64,000 bases of DNA from an uncultured bacterium. GTDB lineage: Bacteria; Pseudomonadota; Gammaproteobacteria; Burkholderiales; Burkholderiaceae_C. The translations under genes were made by a program, and so were the position numbers. Position 1 is the stretch's first letter. Each line of letters starts with the position of its first letter. The stretch is from positions 124,001 to 188,000 of the forward strand of contig CAIYQZ010000048.1 of the NCBI GenBank assembly GCA_903928495.1, read 5' to 3'. Below are positions 8,298-19,057 of the stretch, piece by piece. The notes beneath the pieces are model-generated. The model was not told the origin of the DNA and ran no database searches. It saw only the letters and a list, made by a program, of their open reading frames with translations.

Positions 8298-9638
8298 ATG
8301 AACCAGCTCACCCCCCAAGACACCGTTGCCGAACTGGATCGCCACATCGTGGGCCAGCCGGCCGCCAAACGGGCCGTGGCCATTGCACTGCGCAACCGCT
8401 GGCGCCGCCAGAACGTGGATGCGGCGCTGCGCCCCGAGATCACGCCCAAAAACATCCTCATGATCGGCCCCACCGGCGTGGGTAAAACCGAAATCGCCCG
8501 CCGCCTGGCCAAGCTGGCCAACGCGCCTTTCATCAAGGTCGAGGCCACCAAGTTCACCGAGGTGGGCTATGTGGGCAAAGATGTGGATACCATCATCCGT
8601 GACCTGGTGGAAATGGCCATCAAGCAGGCCCGTGAAACGGCTGTGGCCGCCCAGCGTGCCCGCGCCGAAGACGCGGCGGAAGACCGAGTGCTCGACGTCT
8701 TGCTGCCACCTCCGCGCACCGATCTGGGGTTTGGCACCGGCTCGGCAGAGCCCGCGCCCGACAGCACCGCGCGCCAGGTGTTCCGCAAAAAGCTGCGCGA
8801 AGGCTCGCTGAACGACAAAGAGATTGACATCGACCTGGCCGACGCCAAACCGCAGCTGGAGATCATGGGTCCGGCTGGCATGGAAGACATGGCCGAGCAG
8901 CTCAAGGGCATGTTCGCCCAGATGGGGCAGGGCCGCCGCAAGACCCGCCGCGTGACCATTGCCGAGGCGCTGAAACTGCTGGTGGATGAAGAGGCCGCCA
9001 AGCTGGTGAATGACGACGAGGTGAAGCAGCAAGCACTGCACAACGCCGAGCAAAACGGCATTGTGTTCATCGACGAGATTGACAAAGTCGCTTCCCGAAG
9101 CGAGGGCCACGGGGCCGAGGTGTCGCGCCAGGGAGTTCAGCGCGATCTGTTGCCGCTGGTGGAAGGTACCACTGTGTCCACCAAATACGGCATGGTCAAA
9201 ACCGACCACATCCTGTTCATTGCCAGCGGTGCGTTCCATCTCAGCCGTCCCAGCGACCTGATTCCCGAGTTGCAAGGGCGCTTTCCCATTCGCGTGGAGC
9301 TGCAATCGCTGTCGGTGGCCGACTTTGAGGCCATTCTGGTCCAGACCCATGCCAGCCTGGTGCGGCAGTACCAGGCATTGCTGGCCACCGAGGGGGTCAC
9401 GCTCGACTTTGCACCCGAAGGCATCAACCGCCTGGCGCAACTGGCGTTCGATGTGAACGAGCGCACCGAGAACATCGGTGCCCGCCGCTTGTCCACCGTC
9501 ATGGAGCGCCTGCTCGATGATGTCAGCTACAACGCGACGCAGTTGGCTGGGCGGACCGTGCACATCGATGCGGCCTACGTCAATGAGCGTCTCGCCGAAC
9601 TGAGCCGGGACGAAGACCTGTCGCGTTTCATCCTCTGA
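8298..9638 (+). CDS. hslU: ATP-dependent protease ATPase subunit HslU
   Basis: A 446-residue AAA+ unfoldase of the Clp/Hsp100 class that feeds substrates to HslV. It has the N-terminal [16 protein letters not shown] segment, Walker A GPTGVGKT (residues 57-64), Walker [10 protein letters not shown] (about 255), sensor segment [15 protein letters not shown] and the C-terminal tail ending in RFIL that docks into HslV. The I-domain (residues about 110-240) is of normal size. It is the last gene before a strong hairpin terminator at 9657. Confidence 0.97.
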   Translation: MNQLTPQDTVAELDRHIVGQPAAKRAVAIALRNRWRRQNVDAALRPEITPKNILMIGPTGVGKTEIARRLAKLANAPFIKVEATKFTEVGYVGKDVDTIIRDLVEMAIKQARETAVAAQRARAEDAAEDRVLDVLLPPPRTDLGFGTGSAEPAPDSTARQVFRKKLREGSLNDKEIDIDLADAKPQLEIMGPAGMEDMAEQLKGMFAQMGQGRRKTRRVTIAEALKLLVDEEAAKLVNDDEVKQQALHNAEQNGIVFIDEIDKVASRSEGHGAEVSRQGVQRDLLPLVEGTTVSTKYGMVKTDHILFIASGAFHLSRPSDLIPELQGRFPIRVELQSLSVADFEAILVQTHASLVRQYQALLATEGVTLDFAPEGINRLAQLAFDVNERTENIGARRLSTVMERLLDDVSYNATQLAGRTVHIDAAYVNERLAELSRDEDLSRFIL

Positions 9639-9656
9639 CACGGCGCACGCCCGTTC

Positions 9657-9696
9657 AGCCCAGCCAGGGAGCCACCCCGGCTGGGCTTTTGTTTTT
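9657..9696 (+). terminator. Rho-independent terminator after hslU
   Basis: A perfect 9-base stem, AGCCCAGCC (9657-9665) with GGCTGGGCT (9679-9687), a 13-base loop and a T-rich tail (9687-9696) 19 bases after the hslU stop. It separates the hslVU unit from the dcw cluster. Confidence 0.9.
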
Positions 9697-9814
9697 CTCT
9701 GAAGCATCACTTTCAGTGGCTTTGCTAAGTGCTTCATTCATAAAGACTTTGGCCGTCATTTAATCTTCAAATACTCCGTAAGTCATTGATTTCATTGAAA
9801 TTTTCTTCAGCCCC

Positions 9815-9844
9815 TTGTTCGGTTCGCTGTGTTTTCCTGATAAA
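9815..9844 (+). promoter_or_regulatory. Putative sigma-70 promoter of the dcw cluster
   Basis: TTGTTC at 9815-9820 and GATAAA at 9839-9844 lie 18 bases apart, directly upstream of the GTG repeats and 54 bases before mraZ. The match to consensus is moderate. The surrounding 9700-9815 is AT-rich relative to the rest of the window, as expected for a promoter region; no gene is seen there. Confidence 0.5.
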
Positions 9845-9888
9845 GTGGGGAAAAGTGCAATTTGGTGGCGAAAAGTGTTTCAGTGGGG
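9845..9888 (+). promoter_or_regulatory. MraZ operator: GTG direct repeats at 10-base spacing
   Basis: GTG triplets occur at 9845 (GTGGGG), 9855 (GTGCAA), 9865 (GTGGCG), 9875 (GTGTTT) and 9883 (GTGGGG). The first four are exactly 10 bases apart, with A-rich spacers. MraZ of E. coli is known to bind GTGGG-type direct repeats spaced about one helical turn upstream of its own gene. Position directly after the putative promoter and before mraZ fits autorepression. The last GTGGGG may also serve as the ribosome binding site for mraZ. Confidence 0.72.
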
Positions 9889-9897
9889 TCAATAGCG

Positions 9898-10326
9898 GTG
9901 TTTCAGGGTGCGTCATCTCTCAGTCTCGATGCGAAGGGTCGGCTCAATGTGCCGACCCGGCACCGTGACGTCCTGAGTGCGACGGCCGCCAGCCAGCTGA
10001 CCATCACCAAGCACCCCCACGGTTGCCTGATGGTGTTTCCCCGCCCCGAGTGGGAGAAGTTCCGCGAACGCATTTCCGCCCTGCCCATGCAGGCCCAATG
10101 GTGGAAGCGTATTTTTCTGGGCAACGCCATGGACGTGGAGATGGACGGCACGGGCCGTGTGCTCATTTCCCCTGAGTTGCGCACCGCAGCAGGCATCCAG
10201 AAAGATGCGGTGCTGCTGGGCATGGGCGGTTATTTCGAGCTGTGGGATGCCGCCACCTACGCCGCCCAGGAGGCCGAGGCCATGAAGGGCGACATGCCCG
10301 ATGTCTTCAAGGACTTTTCTTTCTGA
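9898..10326 (+). CDS. mraZ: Transcriptional regulator MraZ
   Basis: A 142-residue AbrB/SpoVT-like DNA-binding protein that represses the division and cell-wall cluster from its own promoter. Start GTG 9898 gives the family's canonical beginning, [15 protein letters not shown]; a longer frame back to TTG 9862 would run through the operator repeats and is not favoured. Two MraZ half-domains are seen, each with the DxxGR signature (DAKGRLNVP near residue 12, [13 protein letters not shown] near residue 84). First gene of the dcw cluster, 9 bases before rsmH. Confidence 0.93.
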   Translation: MFQGASSLSLDAKGRLNVPTRHRDVLSATAASQLTITKHPHGCLMVFPRPEWEKFRERISALPMQAQWWKRIFLGNAMDVEMDGTGRVLISPELRTAAGIQKDAVLLGMGGYFELWDAATYAAQEAEAMKGDMPDVFKDFSF

Positions 10327-10335
10327 AGGCAAGGC

Positions 10336-11322
10336 ATGCAAGACGTGTTGGTCCACCACACCGTCCTGCTGAACGAAGCGGTCGATGCCCTCTCTGTTCA
10401 GTCTGGCGGTGCCTACATTGATGGCACCTTTGGGCGTGGCGGGCACTCCCGTCTGATCCTGTCGCGTCTGGGCGTAGATGGCGCTCTCACTGTGTTTGAC
10501 AAGGACCCTCTGGCCATTGCCACCGCCGAATCGCTGGCAGATGCGCGTGTGCACATCCGCCACGAGGGTTTTGCACACTTGGCCGACTTGCCCGACGCCT
10601 GCGCCGACGGTCTGCTGCTGGACCTCGGTGTCAGCTCGCCCCAGATCGACGACCCGCAACGCGGCTTTTCATTTCGCCACGATGGCCCGCTGGACATGCG
10701 CATGGACCCCACCCGGGGCCAGAGCGTTGCTCAGTGGCTGGAGACGGCTGACATCCCCACCCTGACGGAGGTGATTCGTGACTATGGCGAAGAACGGTTT
10801 GCTCAACAGATTGCAAAGGCGATTGATCGTCGCCGACAGGAACGGGGCCCTCTTCGAACCACCGCCGAGTTGGCCGAAGTCGTGGCTGGCACGGTCAAAA
10901 CCCGCGAGCCGGGCAAGGACCCTGCAACGCGCACATTTCAGGCTTTTCGGATTTTCATCAACGCCGAGCTTGAAGAACTGCAACAAGCGCTGACCGCATC
11001 GTTGCGCGTGCTGCGGCCTGGTGGGCGGCTGGTGGTCATCAGTTTCCATTCGCTGGAAGACCGCATCGTCAAACAGTTCATTGCCAAACACACAAAGGAA
11101 GTGATAGACCGGCGTGCACCTGTCGGGGCCCCGTCGGCTTCAGAAGTGTTGGCCTTCAGGGCGCTGGGTCGAACCATGCCCAGTGATGCGGAGGTGGCCG
11201 TCAACCCCCGTTCGCGCAGCGCGGTGATGCGTGTGGCCCAGCGCACCACTGCTCCCGCACCTGCTGATGTGCGCGACCACGCGTCAGCCAAGGGTCGCGC
11301 CCGCAAAGGGGCTGGCCGGTGA
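10336..11322 (+). CDS. rsmH: 16S rRNA (cytosine1402-N4)-methyltransferase RsmH
   Basis: A 328-residue SAM-dependent methyltransferase (formerly MraW) that modifies C1402 in the ribosomal decoding centre. It has [13 protein letters not shown] at the start, the SAM motif [10 protein letters not shown] (residues 29-38), [13 protein letters not shown] (about 95-107), and the C-terminal [15 protein letters not shown]. Length and order are standard. Its last four bases overlap the start of ftsL. Confidence 0.97.
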   Translation: MQDVLVHHTVLLNEAVDALSVQSGGAYIDGTFGRGGHSRLILSRLGVDGALTVFDKDPLAIATAESLADARVHIRHEGFAHLADLPDACADGLLLDLGVSSPQIDDPQRGFSFRHDGPLDMRMDPTRGQSVAQWLETADIPTLTEVIRDYGEERFAQQIAKAIDRRRQERGPLRTTAELAEVVAGTVKTREPGKDPATRTFQAFRIFINAELEELQQALTASLRVLRPGGRLVVISFHSLEDRIVKQFIAKHTKEVIDRRAPVGAPSASEVLAFRALGRTMPSDAEVAVNPRSRSAVMRVAQRTTAPAPADVRDHASAKGRARKGAGR

Positions 11323-11618
11323 CGCGTTTGAACCTCATGCTGTTGCTGGCCGTTTTGCTCAGTGCCTTTTATCTGGTGCACACCCAGTACGAGTCGCGGC
11401 GCATCTACACCCAGATCGACAAGGCCAACGCGCAGACCCGCAAGCTGGCTGCCGAACATGAGCAGTTGCAGGTTCAGAAACGCGGTGAGGCCACGTCGGC
11501 CCGCGTGCAGCACCTCGCGAAAACCAAGCTGGACATGCTCCCTGCCAATCCCGCCATCACGCAATACGTGGCACCGGCCAGCGTGCCGCGTGTGCCCGAC
11601 AGCGAGGTGCGCCCATGA
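11319..11618 (+). CDS. ftsL: Cell division protein FtsL
   Basis: A 99-residue bitopic inner-membrane protein of the divisome that works with FtsB and FtsQ to activate FtsWI. A short cytoplasmic start is followed by one membrane segment (residues 4-20, [18 protein letters not shown]) and a periplasmic coiled coil (about 25-75). Start GTG 11319 overlaps rsmH by 4 bases; the stop overlaps ftsI by 4. Family sequence identity is low, but size, topology and position between rsmH and ftsI are decisive. Confidence 0.92.
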   Translation: MTRLNLMLLLAVLLSAFYLVHTQYESRRIYTQIDKANAQTRKLAAEHEQLQVQKRGEATSARVQHLAKTKLDMLPANPAITQYVAPASVPRVPDSEVRP

Positions 11619-13348
11619 CGCGCAGCATTGCTTACCACGCCAGCCCTCTGCTGGCGAGCAAAACGCCTGTGTGGCGCAGCAAATTCATTGTGGCTGGGTT
11701 GGGTCTGGCATTTGTGGGTCTGGGCGCCCGCGCCGCATACGTGCAGGTGTTTGGCAATGATTTTTTCCAGCGCCAGGGCGAGGTGCGTTTTGCCCGCACG
11801 CTGGAATTGCCCGCCAACCGAGGACGTGTGCTGGACCGCAATGGCCTGATCCTCGCGTCCAGCGTGGCGGCGCAAAGCATCTGGGCTATTCCCGAAGATG
11901 TGGACAAGGACGACCCCAAGCTGCCTCAGGCAGCCAAGTTGCTGGAACTGAAACCGGCTGATCTGAAGAAGCTGCTGTCAAACGAGGACAAAACCTTTGT
12001 CTGGGTCAAGCGCCAGGTCGATGAACCTCTGGCACGCCAGGTGGAAGCGCTGGGCATCAAGGGCCTGTACCTGCGCAAGGACTACAAGCGCCAGTACCCC
12101 GAAGGCGAGTCGGCAGCACATGTGGTGGGTTTCACCAACGTGGAAGACGTCGGTCAGGAGGGGGTGGAGCTGGCATTCAACAAGCAGTTGTCGGGCACAG
12201 CGGGTTCGCGCCGCGTCATCAAGGACCGCTTGGGCCGGGTGGTGGAAGACGTGCGCGACGCCATTCCGCCCGTGGACGGTCCCGATCTGCAACTGTCCAT
12301 CGACAGCAAAGTGCAGTTTTTTGCCTACCAGAAGCTGACCGAAGCGGTGAAGCAGCACAAGGCCAAGGCTGGCAGCGTGGTCGTGATGGACGTACAGAGT
12401 GGTGAGGTGCTGGCCCTGGCCAACTACCCCAGCTACAACCCCAATCAGCGCCGCAACCTGACCGGCGAGCAGCTGCGCAACCGCGCCCTGACCGATACGT
12501 TCGAGCCTGGCTCGACGATGAAGCCCTTCATCGCAGCGCTGGCGCTGGAAAAAGGTCTGGTTCGCCCCGAGAGCATCATCCAGACGGCACCGGGTCGCAT
12601 GACCATTGGTGGCTCCACCATCACCGACGCACACCCGCACGGTGCCATGTCCGTGATCGAGGTCATCCAGAAATCGAGCAACGTGGGCACGGTCAAGATG
12701 GCCATGCAGATGCAGCCCCGCGAGATGTGGGAGAACTTCAAACAGGTGGGCCTCGGGCAAAAACCCGATGTGCCTTTCCCAGGGGCGGTCAGTGGCCGCT
12801 TGCGCGCCTACAAGTCGTGGAGGCCCATCGAGCAGGCCACCATGAGCTACGGTTACGGTTTGTCAACCTCGCTGTTCCAGTTGGCTCAGGCTTACACCGT
12901 GTTTGCACGCGACGGCGAGCTGATTCCCGCCACCATGGTGCACAAAGCCGAACTTGCCCACGGCCCGCGTGTGTACAGCGCACGCCACGCGCAGGCTGTG
13001 CGGCACATGCTTCATCTCGTGACAGGTCCCGGCGGCACGGCACCCAAGGCACAGGTCATGGGCTACACCACCGGTGGCAAAACTGGCACGGCACACAAAC
13101 AGGAAGGTCGCGGCTACGCCGACAAAAAGTACCGCGGCTTCTTTGTGGGCCTGGCACCGATCGAGCAGCCTCGCATTGTGGTGGCTGTGATGATCGACGA
13201 GCCGACCGGTGGCCAGTACTACGGCGGTCTGGTGGCTGCCCCCGTGTTCAGCGAAACGGTTCAGCAAACACTGCGCATCCTGGGTGTCACCCCGGACATG
13301 AACGTGAAGCCTCAGATCGTGGCACATGCGGTGGAGGAGTCGTTCTGA
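11615..13348 (+). CDS. ftsI: Penicillin-binding protein 3, septal transpeptidase FtsI
   Basis: A 577-residue class B penicillin-binding protein that cross-links septal peptidoglycan. One membrane anchor lies near residues 25-45 (FIVAGLGLAFVGLGARAAYV), then the pedestal domain with RGRVLDRNGLILA, and the transpeptidase domain with catalytic Ser300 in EPGSTMKPF, SSN at 354-356 and KTGTAHK from Lys489. Start ATG 11615 overlaps ftsL; the stop overlaps murE by one base. All active-site motifs are intact. Confidence 0.97.
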   Translation: MTRSIAYHASPLLASKTPVWRSKFIVAGLGLAFVGLGARAAYVQVFGNDFFQRQGEVRFARTLELPANRGRVLDRNGLILASSVAAQSIWAIPEDVDKDDPKLPQAAKLLELKPADLKKLLSNEDKTFVWVKRQVDEPLARQVEALGIKGLYLRKDYKRQYPEGESAAHVVGFTNVEDVGQEGVELAFNKQLSGTAGSRRVIKDRLGRVVEDVRDAIPPVDGPDLQLSIDSKVQFFAYQKLTEAVKQHKAKAGSVVVMDVQSGEVLALANYPSYNPNQRRNLTGEQLRNRALTDTFEPGSTMKPFIAALALEKGLVRPESIIQTAPGRMTIGGSTITDAHPHGAMSVIEVIQKSSNVGTVKMAMQMQPREMWENFKQVGLGQKPDVPFPGAVSGRLRAYKSWRPIEQATMSYGYGLSTSLFQLAQAYTVFARDGELIPATMVHKAELAHGPRVYSARHAQAVRHMLHLVTGPGGTAPKAQVMGYTTGGKTGTAHKQEGRGYADKKYRGFFVGLAPIEQPRIVVAVMIDEPTGGQYYGGLVAAPVFSETVQQTLRILGVTPDMNVKPQIVAHAVEESF

Positions 13349-14889
13349 TGCGCCACTTCACCGACGTTGCCGATGCCCTGGCCTGGCTGCGCGCCCAAGG
13401 GGCACAGCGCTTGCAATGCGACAGCCGCAAGGTGCAGCCCGGCGATGCGTTTGTGGCCTGGCCAGGGTTGGCCACCGATGGTCGCGCCTATGTGCCGGCA
13501 GCCCTGGAGGCAGGGGCATTTGCCTGCCTGGTCGAGGCAGACGCGCTGGATTCAACCCCCTTGGCTGCATCCGCTGACCCACGCGTCGCGTCATTCGCGG
13601 GGCTCAAGCCCGTCACGGGCGATCTGGCAGCGGCTTTCTATGGCCACCCCAGCCGTCAGATGGATGTGGTTGGCATCACCGGTACCAATGGCAAAACCAG
13701 CACCGCGTGGTGGCTGGCTCAGGCGCTGACCGCGATAGGCCGTGGTTGTGGGCTCATGGGTACGTTGGGTGTCGGGTTGCCCGGCCCGTCGGCAGACCCC
13801 TTGTCTGGTCTGGTGCCCACCGGACTGACCACCCCCGACCCGGTGGCCGTGCAGGCTGCCTTGCGAAGCTGGGCCGACATGGGGGTCAACGCCTGTGCCG
13901 TGGAGGCGTCGTCCATCGGCATCGTCGAGCACCGGCTGGCAGGTACCGCCGTGAAAGTGGCCGTGTTCACCAATTTCACCCAGGATCATCTGGATTACCA
14001 CGGCAGCATGGATGCCTACTGGGCCGCCAAGCGTGCCCTTTTTGCCTGGCCTGGCCTGGCAGCTTCTGTGGTCAACGTGGACGACCCCAGAGGGCAGGCG
14101 CTGGCCGATGAACTGACTTTGGCTGCAGGGCACGATGTATGGACCGTATCCCTGTCGAATGCCAACGCGCGGCTGTATGCCACCGAATGCCGCATGACGG
14201 CTGCGGGGATGCAACTGATGGTTGCCGAAAGCGGGCAACGCTTGGATTTGAGCGTGCCGCTGGTCGGCACCTACAACGCCGCCAACCTGCTGGGCGTTCT
14301 GGCCAGTCTGCGGGCCTTGGGTGTTCCCTTGGCCGCAGCGTGCGAAGCGTGCCGCACGCTGTCTGCTGTGCCCGGCCGCATGGAGCTGGTGTCTTGCGGG
14401 CTGGACCAGGCACTGCCCATGCAACCCTTGGTCCTGGTGGACTATGCCCACACGCCCGATGCACTCGACAAGGCACTGAGCGCACTCGCTCCGATCACCA
14501 CTGCCCGTGGCGGCCGTTTGCACTGTGTGGTGGGCTGTGGCGGTGACCGGGATGCCTCCAAGCGCCCTCTGATGGCCACACAGGCCGAAGCCCACGCTGA
14601 CCACCTGTGCCTGACCAGTGACAACCCCCGCAGCGAAGATCCCGCCGATATCCTGGCCCAGATGGTGTGTGGGCTGAAAGCGCCTGCCCAGGTCAGGGTT
14701 GAGCCAGATCGTGCCCGCGCCATAGCCAGTGTGGTGGCGCGTGCCGCTCCCGCCGATGTGGTGCTGATCGCAGGCAAAGGACACGAAACCACGCAGGAGA
14801 TTGCCGGCGTCAAGCACCCGTTCTCTGATGCCGAACATGCTCGCCGCGCCCTGATGGCCCGACTGGCCCCCACCGGAGAACCTGCATGA
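13348..14889 (+). CDS. murE: UDP-MurNAc-L-Ala-D-Glu:meso-diaminopimelate ligase MurE
   Basis: A 513-residue Mur ligase that adds the third residue of the peptidoglycan stem peptide. ATP site [13 protein letters not shown] (about residue 110), and the DNPRSEDP motif (about 431-438), which in known enzymes marks specificity for meso-diaminopimelate rather than lysine. ATG 13348 overlaps the ftsI stop (TGATG). The frame is open 621 bases upstream inside ftsI, but that is a shadow. It overlaps murF by 4 bases. Confidence 0.96.
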   Translation: MRHFTDVADALAWLRAQGAQRLQCDSRKVQPGDAFVAWPGLATDGRAYVPAALEAGAFACLVEADALDSTPLAASADPRVASFAGLKPVTGDLAAAFYGHPSRQMDVVGITGTNGKTSTAWWLAQALTAIGRGCGLMGTLGVGLPGPSADPLSGLVPTGLTTPDPVAVQAALRSWADMGVNACAVEASSIGIVEHRLAGTAVKVAVFTNFTQDHLDYHGSMDAYWAAKRALFAWPGLAASVVNVDDPRGQALADELTLAAGHDVWTVSLSNANARLYATECRMTAAGMQLMVAESGQRLDLSVPLVGTYNAANLLGVLASLRALGVPLAAACEACRTLSAVPGRMELVSCGLDQALPMQPLVLVDYAHTPDALDKALSALAPITTARGGRLHCVVGCGGDRDASKRPLMATQAEAHADHLCLTSDNPRSEDPADILAQMVCGLKAPAQVRVEPDRARAIASVVARAAPADVVLIAGKGHETTQEIAGVKHPFSDAEHARRALMARLAPTGEPA

Positions 14890-16337
14890 CCGCCAGCCTG
14901 AACAGCAGCATGACAGGTTTGAGCGCCTTGCTTGCCCGCTTGCCCGGCGCCCGCACCGTTGGCACGGTGCCCGTTGAACTGCTGCGTGTGCACACCGACA
15001 CCCGCACCCTGCAGCCCGGCGACCTGTTTGTGGCGCTCAAAGGCGACACGTTTGATGCGAATGCGTTCCTGCCCCAGGCCGCGCAGGCTGGGGCCACCGC
15101 CGCCATCGCCCACTCGGGCTTGGCCGCTGCAGGCCTGGCAGGCGTGGAAGTGCCCGACACCCGTGTCGCCCTGGGCCAGTTGGCCGCGCTGTGGCGCGCC
15201 CAGTTCAACCTGCCCCTCGTGGCCGTGACCGGCAGCAACGGCAAAACCACCGTCACCCAAATGGTGGCCAGCATCCTGCGGGCTGCGGCGGGCGCGGATG
15301 GGGCGGATGCCCTGGCGACCCAAGGCAATCTGAACAACGACATCGGGGTGCCCCAAACCCTGTTGCGCCTGCGCGCCCACCACCGTATGGCCGTGGTCGA
15401 ACTGGGCATGAACCATCCGGGCGAAATCGCCGGGCTGGCCGCCATGGCCGCACCCACGGTGGCGCTGGTGAACAACGCCCAGCGCGAGCACCAGGAGTTC
15501 ATGGGCACCGTGGAAGCCGTGGCCCGCGAAAACGGTCAAGCCATTGCAGCCCTCGGCCCACAGGGCATGGCCGTGTTTCCCAGCGACGACACCTATACCC
15601 ACATCTGGCGCACATTGGCTGGTACGCGCCGTGTGATCACGTTCAGCGACACAGATGCAACGGCCGACGTGCGCGCCACCGCCATCTGGCAAGGCCTGGG
15701 CTGGCGCATGCATCTCGTCACACCCGCAGGCCAAGCCGACCTGAAGCTTGCCATCGCCGGACGACACAACGTGCGCAACGCCCTGGCCGCCTGTGCCTGC
15801 GCGCTGGCTGCGGGTGTGGCGCTACCCGCAGTGGTGCAAGGCCTGGAGGCGTTCGAGCCGGTCAAGGGCCGCTCACGTGCGCTCAGCGTGGCCACAGCCG
15901 CCGGTGCGCTGACGCTGGTCGACGACACCTACAACGCCAACCCCGACTCCGTGCGCGCCGCCATCGACGTGTTGGCCGCGCTGCCCGCCCCCCGCACCTT
16001 GGTGTTAGGTGACATGGGTGAGGTGGGCGACCAGGGGCAGGCTTTCCACGAAGAAGTGCTGGCCCATGCGCTGGCCAGCGGTATTTCCAAGGTTTTTTGC
16101 ACCGGGTCGCTCATGCAGCTTGCGCTTCCAGCCATGGAAAAAGTGGCGGCTCCTGGCGTGCTGATGTACGCCTCCCAGGTGGAAGACCTGTTGCCCGCCG
16201 TGCTGGCGCAGGTGGGGCAGGGCGGCAGTGCCGTGGTCAAAGGGTCGCGCTTCATGAAGATGGAGCGGGTGGTGCAGGCCATTCAAGGGGCTTTCCCGCC
16301 CGCAGATGTTTCGGAGGGCACCGCCCATGTTGCTTAA
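14886..16337 (+). CDS. murF: UDP-MurNAc-tripeptide:D-Ala-D-Ala ligase MurF
   Basis: A 483-residue Mur ligase that attaches D-Ala-D-Ala to complete the UDP-MurNAc pentapeptide. Features: [17 protein letters not shown] (residues 38-54), ATP site [13 protein letters not shown] (about 114-126), [10 protein letters not shown] (about 173-182), and [11 protein letters not shown] (about 344-354) in the central domain. The substrate arrives from DdlB, encoded in the same cluster. It overlaps murE by 4 and mraY by 11 bases. Confidence 0.96.
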   Translation: MTASLNSSMTGLSALLARLPGARTVGTVPVELLRVHTDTRTLQPGDLFVALKGDTFDANAFLPQAAQAGATAAIAHSGLAAAGLAGVEVPDTRVALGQLAALWRAQFNLPLVAVTGSNGKTTVTQMVASILRAAAGADGADALATQGNLNNDIGVPQTLLRLRAHHRMAVVELGMNHPGEIAGLAAMAAPTVALVNNAQREHQEFMGTVEAVARENGQAIAALGPQGMAVFPSDDTYTHIWRTLAGTRRVITFSDTDATADVRATAIWQGLGWRMHLVTPAGQADLKLAIAGRHNVRNALAACACALAAGVALPAVVQGLEAFEPVKGRSRALSVATAAGALTLVDDTYNANPDSVRAAIDVLAALPAPRTLVLGDMGEVGDQGQAFHEEVLAHALASGISKVFCTGSLMQLALPAMEKVAAPGVLMYASQVEDLLPAVLAQVGQGGSAVVKGSRFMKMERVVQAIQGAFPPADVSEGTAHVA

Positions 16338-17505
16338 CCTGGCCCAATGGCTGCAGGGGCTGTCGCCCGAGTTTGGTTTTTTCCGGGTGTTCCAGTACAT
16401 CACCTTCCGCGCGGTGATGGGTGCGCTCACCGCCTTGCTGATCGGCTTGGTGGCGGGGCCAGCCGTCATCAACCGCCTGCGCGCGTTGAAGATCGGCCAA
16501 CCCATTCGCGGCTACGGCATGGAAAGCCACCTGGTCAAAAGTGGCACGCCCACCATGGGCGGAGTGCTCATTCTGTTGGCCATCGCCATTTCCACGCTGC
16601 TCTGGTCTGACCTGAGCAACCGGTTTGTGTGGATCGTTCTCATCGTCACCCTGGGCTTCGGTGCCATCGGGTGGGTGGACGACTGGCGCAAAGTCGTGCA
16701 CAAAGACCCTGAGGGTATGCGCTCACGCGAAAAATATTTCTGGCAATCTGTGGTGGGGTTGGTGGCTGCGCTGTATCTGGCGTTCGCCATTTCGGAAAGC
16801 TCCAATATGCGCGTGTTTGAGCTGTTCCTGAACTGGATCACATCGGGTTTCCAAGTGGACCTGCCCCCCACCGCCGGCCTGTGGGTGCCTTTCTTCAAGG
16901 AGGTGGCCTACCCGCTGGGCATGCTGGGCTTTGTGGTCATGACCTACCTGGTGATCGTGGGCTCCAGCAACGCCGTGAACCTGACCGATGGGCTTGACGG
17001 TCTGGCCATCATGCCGGTGGTGATGGTGGGCTCTGCTCTCGGCGTGTTCGCTTACCTCACGGGCAACGCGGTGTTTGCCAAGTACCTGCTCATTCCCCAC
17101 ATTTCGGGCGCGGGTGAGTTGCTCATTTTCTGTGCCGCGATGGCCGGTGCGGGCCTGGCGTTTCTGTGGTTCAACACCCATCCAGCCCAGGTGTTCATGG
17201 GTGACGTGGGGGCTCTGGCCCTGGGCGGTGCGCTGGGCACAGTGGCGGTGATCGTGCGCCAGGAAATCGTGCTGGCCATCATGGGCGGCATTTTTGTGGT
17301 GGAGGCCCTGTCCGTCATGGCGCAGGTGAGCTACTTCAAATACACCAAGAGGAAATACGGCGAAGGACGTCGCATCCTGAAGATGGCTCCCCTGCACCAC
17401 CACTTCGAGAAAAGCGGCTGGAAAGAGACGCAGGTGGTGGTGCGCTTCTGGATCATCACCATGCTGTTGTGCCTGGTGGGCTTGTCCACCTTGAAATTGC
17501 GGTAA
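16327..17505 (+). CDS. mraY: Phospho-N-acetylmuramoyl-pentapeptide transferase MraY
   Basis: A 392-residue polytopic inner-membrane enzyme (about ten segments) that moves phospho-MurNAc-pentapeptide onto undecaprenyl phosphate to give lipid I. ATG 16327 gives the usual [10 protein letters not shown] beginning; the frame extends 21 bases upstream inside murF. Visible motifs: KSGTPTMGG, the catalytic aspartates in [20 protein letters not shown], and [13 protein letters not shown]. Normal length. Confidence 0.97.
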   Translation: MLLNLAQWLQGLSPEFGFFRVFQYITFRAVMGALTALLIGLVAGPAVINRLRALKIGQPIRGYGMESHLVKSGTPTMGGVLILLAIAISTLLWSDLSNRFVWIVLIVTLGFGAIGWVDDWRKVVHKDPEGMRSREKYFWQSVVGLVAALYLAFAISESSNMRVFELFLNWITSGFQVDLPPTAGLWVPFFKEVAYPLGMLGFVVMTYLVIVGSSNAVNLTDGLDGLAIMPVVMVGSALGVFAYLTGNAVFAKYLLIPHISGAGELLIFCAAMAGAGLAFLWFNTHPAQVFMGDVGALALGGALGTVAVIVRQEIVLAIMGGIFVVEALSVMAQVSYFKYTKRKYGEGRRILKMAPLHHHFEKSGWKETQVVVRFWIITMLLCLVGLSTLKLR

Positions 17506-17509
17506 AGCC

Positions 17510-19057
17510 ATGTCGCTGCCCGTCATCGAACAACAACACGTGCTCGTGCTCGGCCACGGCATCTCGGGCCTGTCCATGGCCCGTTGGTGCACGCGCCAGG
17601 GCGCCCGTGTGACGCTGGCCGACACGCGGGAGCAGCCCGAACGCATGGCCCAGTTGCGCGGCGAACTGCCAGGCGCCGATGTGTGCGCCTGCCCGCTGGA
17701 AACCGCGCTTTTGGCTCGCCAAACCTGGGCTCTGGTGTGCAAAAGCCCTGGCCTGTCGCCTGCTCAATTGCAGGCCGTCACTGCATGGGCTGCTGAACAC
17801 GGCGTGCCTGTGGTGGGCGAGTTGGACCTGTTTGCTCACGCCCTTCGACAGGTGTATGCCGATGCTGGGTTTGCGCCCAAGCTGCTCGCCATCACTGGCA
17901 CCAATGGCAAAACCACCACCACGTCGCTCACAGGCCAGTTGCTGGCACGTGCCGGGCTGCACGTGGGGGTGGCGGGCAACATCGGCCCAGCGCTGCTCGA
18001 TGTGTTGGCAGAGTCTTCCCCCTTGCCCCAGGTGTGGGTGCTGGAGTTGTCCAGCTTCCAGCTCGACGGCGTTCGCACGGGGCCAGAGGGTTTCGAGCCC
18101 ACTGCCGCCACCGTGCTCAACATCACCCAGGACCACCTCGACTGGCACGGCGACATGGCCCACTACACGACTGCCAAGGGCCGCGTGTTTGGCACTCAGG
18201 CCCTGCGGGTGCTCAACCGTGAAGACGCTGCCGTGATGGACTTCCAGCCAGCTGAGCCCGCAGTCTCCAAACGCAGCCGCGCCCCACACGCCGATGCCGC
18301 GCCCACCACACCAACGCCTGCCTGGACCACCTTCGGCACCGACCTACCGCGCCGTCCCGGCGACTGGGGGCTGGAAACCGTCAACGGCATGGCCTGGCTG
18401 GTGCGTGCCATGCCAGCAGATGAAACCCGCCAGACCAAACGCGGTGCGCAGCCCGACGCAGAACTGGTGCTTCAACGACTGATGCCCGCCGAGGCCCTGC
18501 GCATCCGTGGTCGCCACAACGCCGCCAACGCCCTGGCCGCGCTGGCGCTGGCAACCGCCGCAGGCGCGCCGCTGGCACCCATGCTGCACGGCCTTCGCGA
18601 GTACCGAGGCGAGCCCCACCGCGTTGAGTCGGTGGCCGTGATCGATGGCGTGGAGTATTTCGACGACAGCAAGGGCACCAACGTGGGCGCCACGCTGGCC
18701 GCCATCAAAGGACTGGGTGCCGAGCGGCGCCTGGTGATGATTCTGGGCGGCGAGGGCAAGGGCCAGGACTTCTCGCCCCTGGCCGACGCCGTTCGCGCCC
18801 ATGTGCAGGCCGTGGTGCTGATAGGGCGTGACGCACCCCACCTGCGCGAAGCCTTGGCCGACACGGGTGTGCCGCTGATGGATGCCCCCACATTGCCCGA
18901 GGCCGTGCAACTGGCCAGCCAGCAAGCCCGCGAAGGCGAGGCCGTGCTCATGTCGCCCGCCTGCGCCAGCCTGGACATGTTCAAACACTACGCCCACCGG
19001 GCCGAGGTGTTTTGTCAGGCCGTGCAAGCCATTGCCACCGAGCGGGGGCAGGCATGA
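17510..19057 (+). CDS. murD: UDP-MurNAc-L-alanine:D-glutamate ligase MurD
   Basis: A Mur ligase that adds D-glutamate to UDP-MurNAc-L-Ala in the cytoplasm. N-terminal [15 protein letters not shown] site [14 protein letters not shown] (about residue 127), [27 protein letters not shown], and FDDSKGTN followed by [10 protein letters not shown]. At 515 residues it is longer than the usual 440-450: residues about 244-300 carry a Pro/Ala/Arg-rich insertion between the central beta sheet and the IRGRHNAAN segment. It starts 4 bases after mraY and its stop overlaps ftsW. Confidence 0.95.
   Translation: MSLPVIEQQHVLVLGHGISGLSMARWCTRQGARVTLADTREQPERMAQLRGELPGADVCACPLETALLARQTWALVCKSPGLSPAQLQAVTAWAAEHGVPVVGELDLFAHALRQVYADAGFAPKLLAITGTNGKTTTTSLTGQLLARAGLHVGVAGNIGPALLDVLAESSPLPQVWVLELSSFQLDGVRTGPEGFEPTAATVLNITQDHLDWHGDMAHYTTAKGRVFGTQALRVLNREDAAVMDFQPAEPAVSKRSRAPHADAAPTTPTPAWTTFGTDLPRRPGDWGLETVNGMAWLVRAMPADETRQTKRGAQPDAELVLQRLMPAEALRIRGRHNAANALAALALATAAGAPLAPMLHGLREYRGEPHRVESVAVIDGVEYFDDSKGTNVGATLAAIKGLGAERRLVMILGGEGKGQDFSPLADAVRAHVQAVVLIGRDAPHLREALADTGVPLMDAPTLPEAVQLASQQAREGEAVLMSPACASLDMFKHYAHRAEVFCQAVQAIATERGQA

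Noticed and set aside
9700-9790. Possible further copy of the dispersed repeat upstream of the dcw promoter
   Set aside because: Only scattered matches (GGCC, CATTTAATC); the CAAGCGCT core is absent.
12727-13347. 207-codon N-terminal extension of murE
   Set aside because: It overlaps the transpeptidase end of ftsI in another frame; MurE homology starts at ATG 13348.
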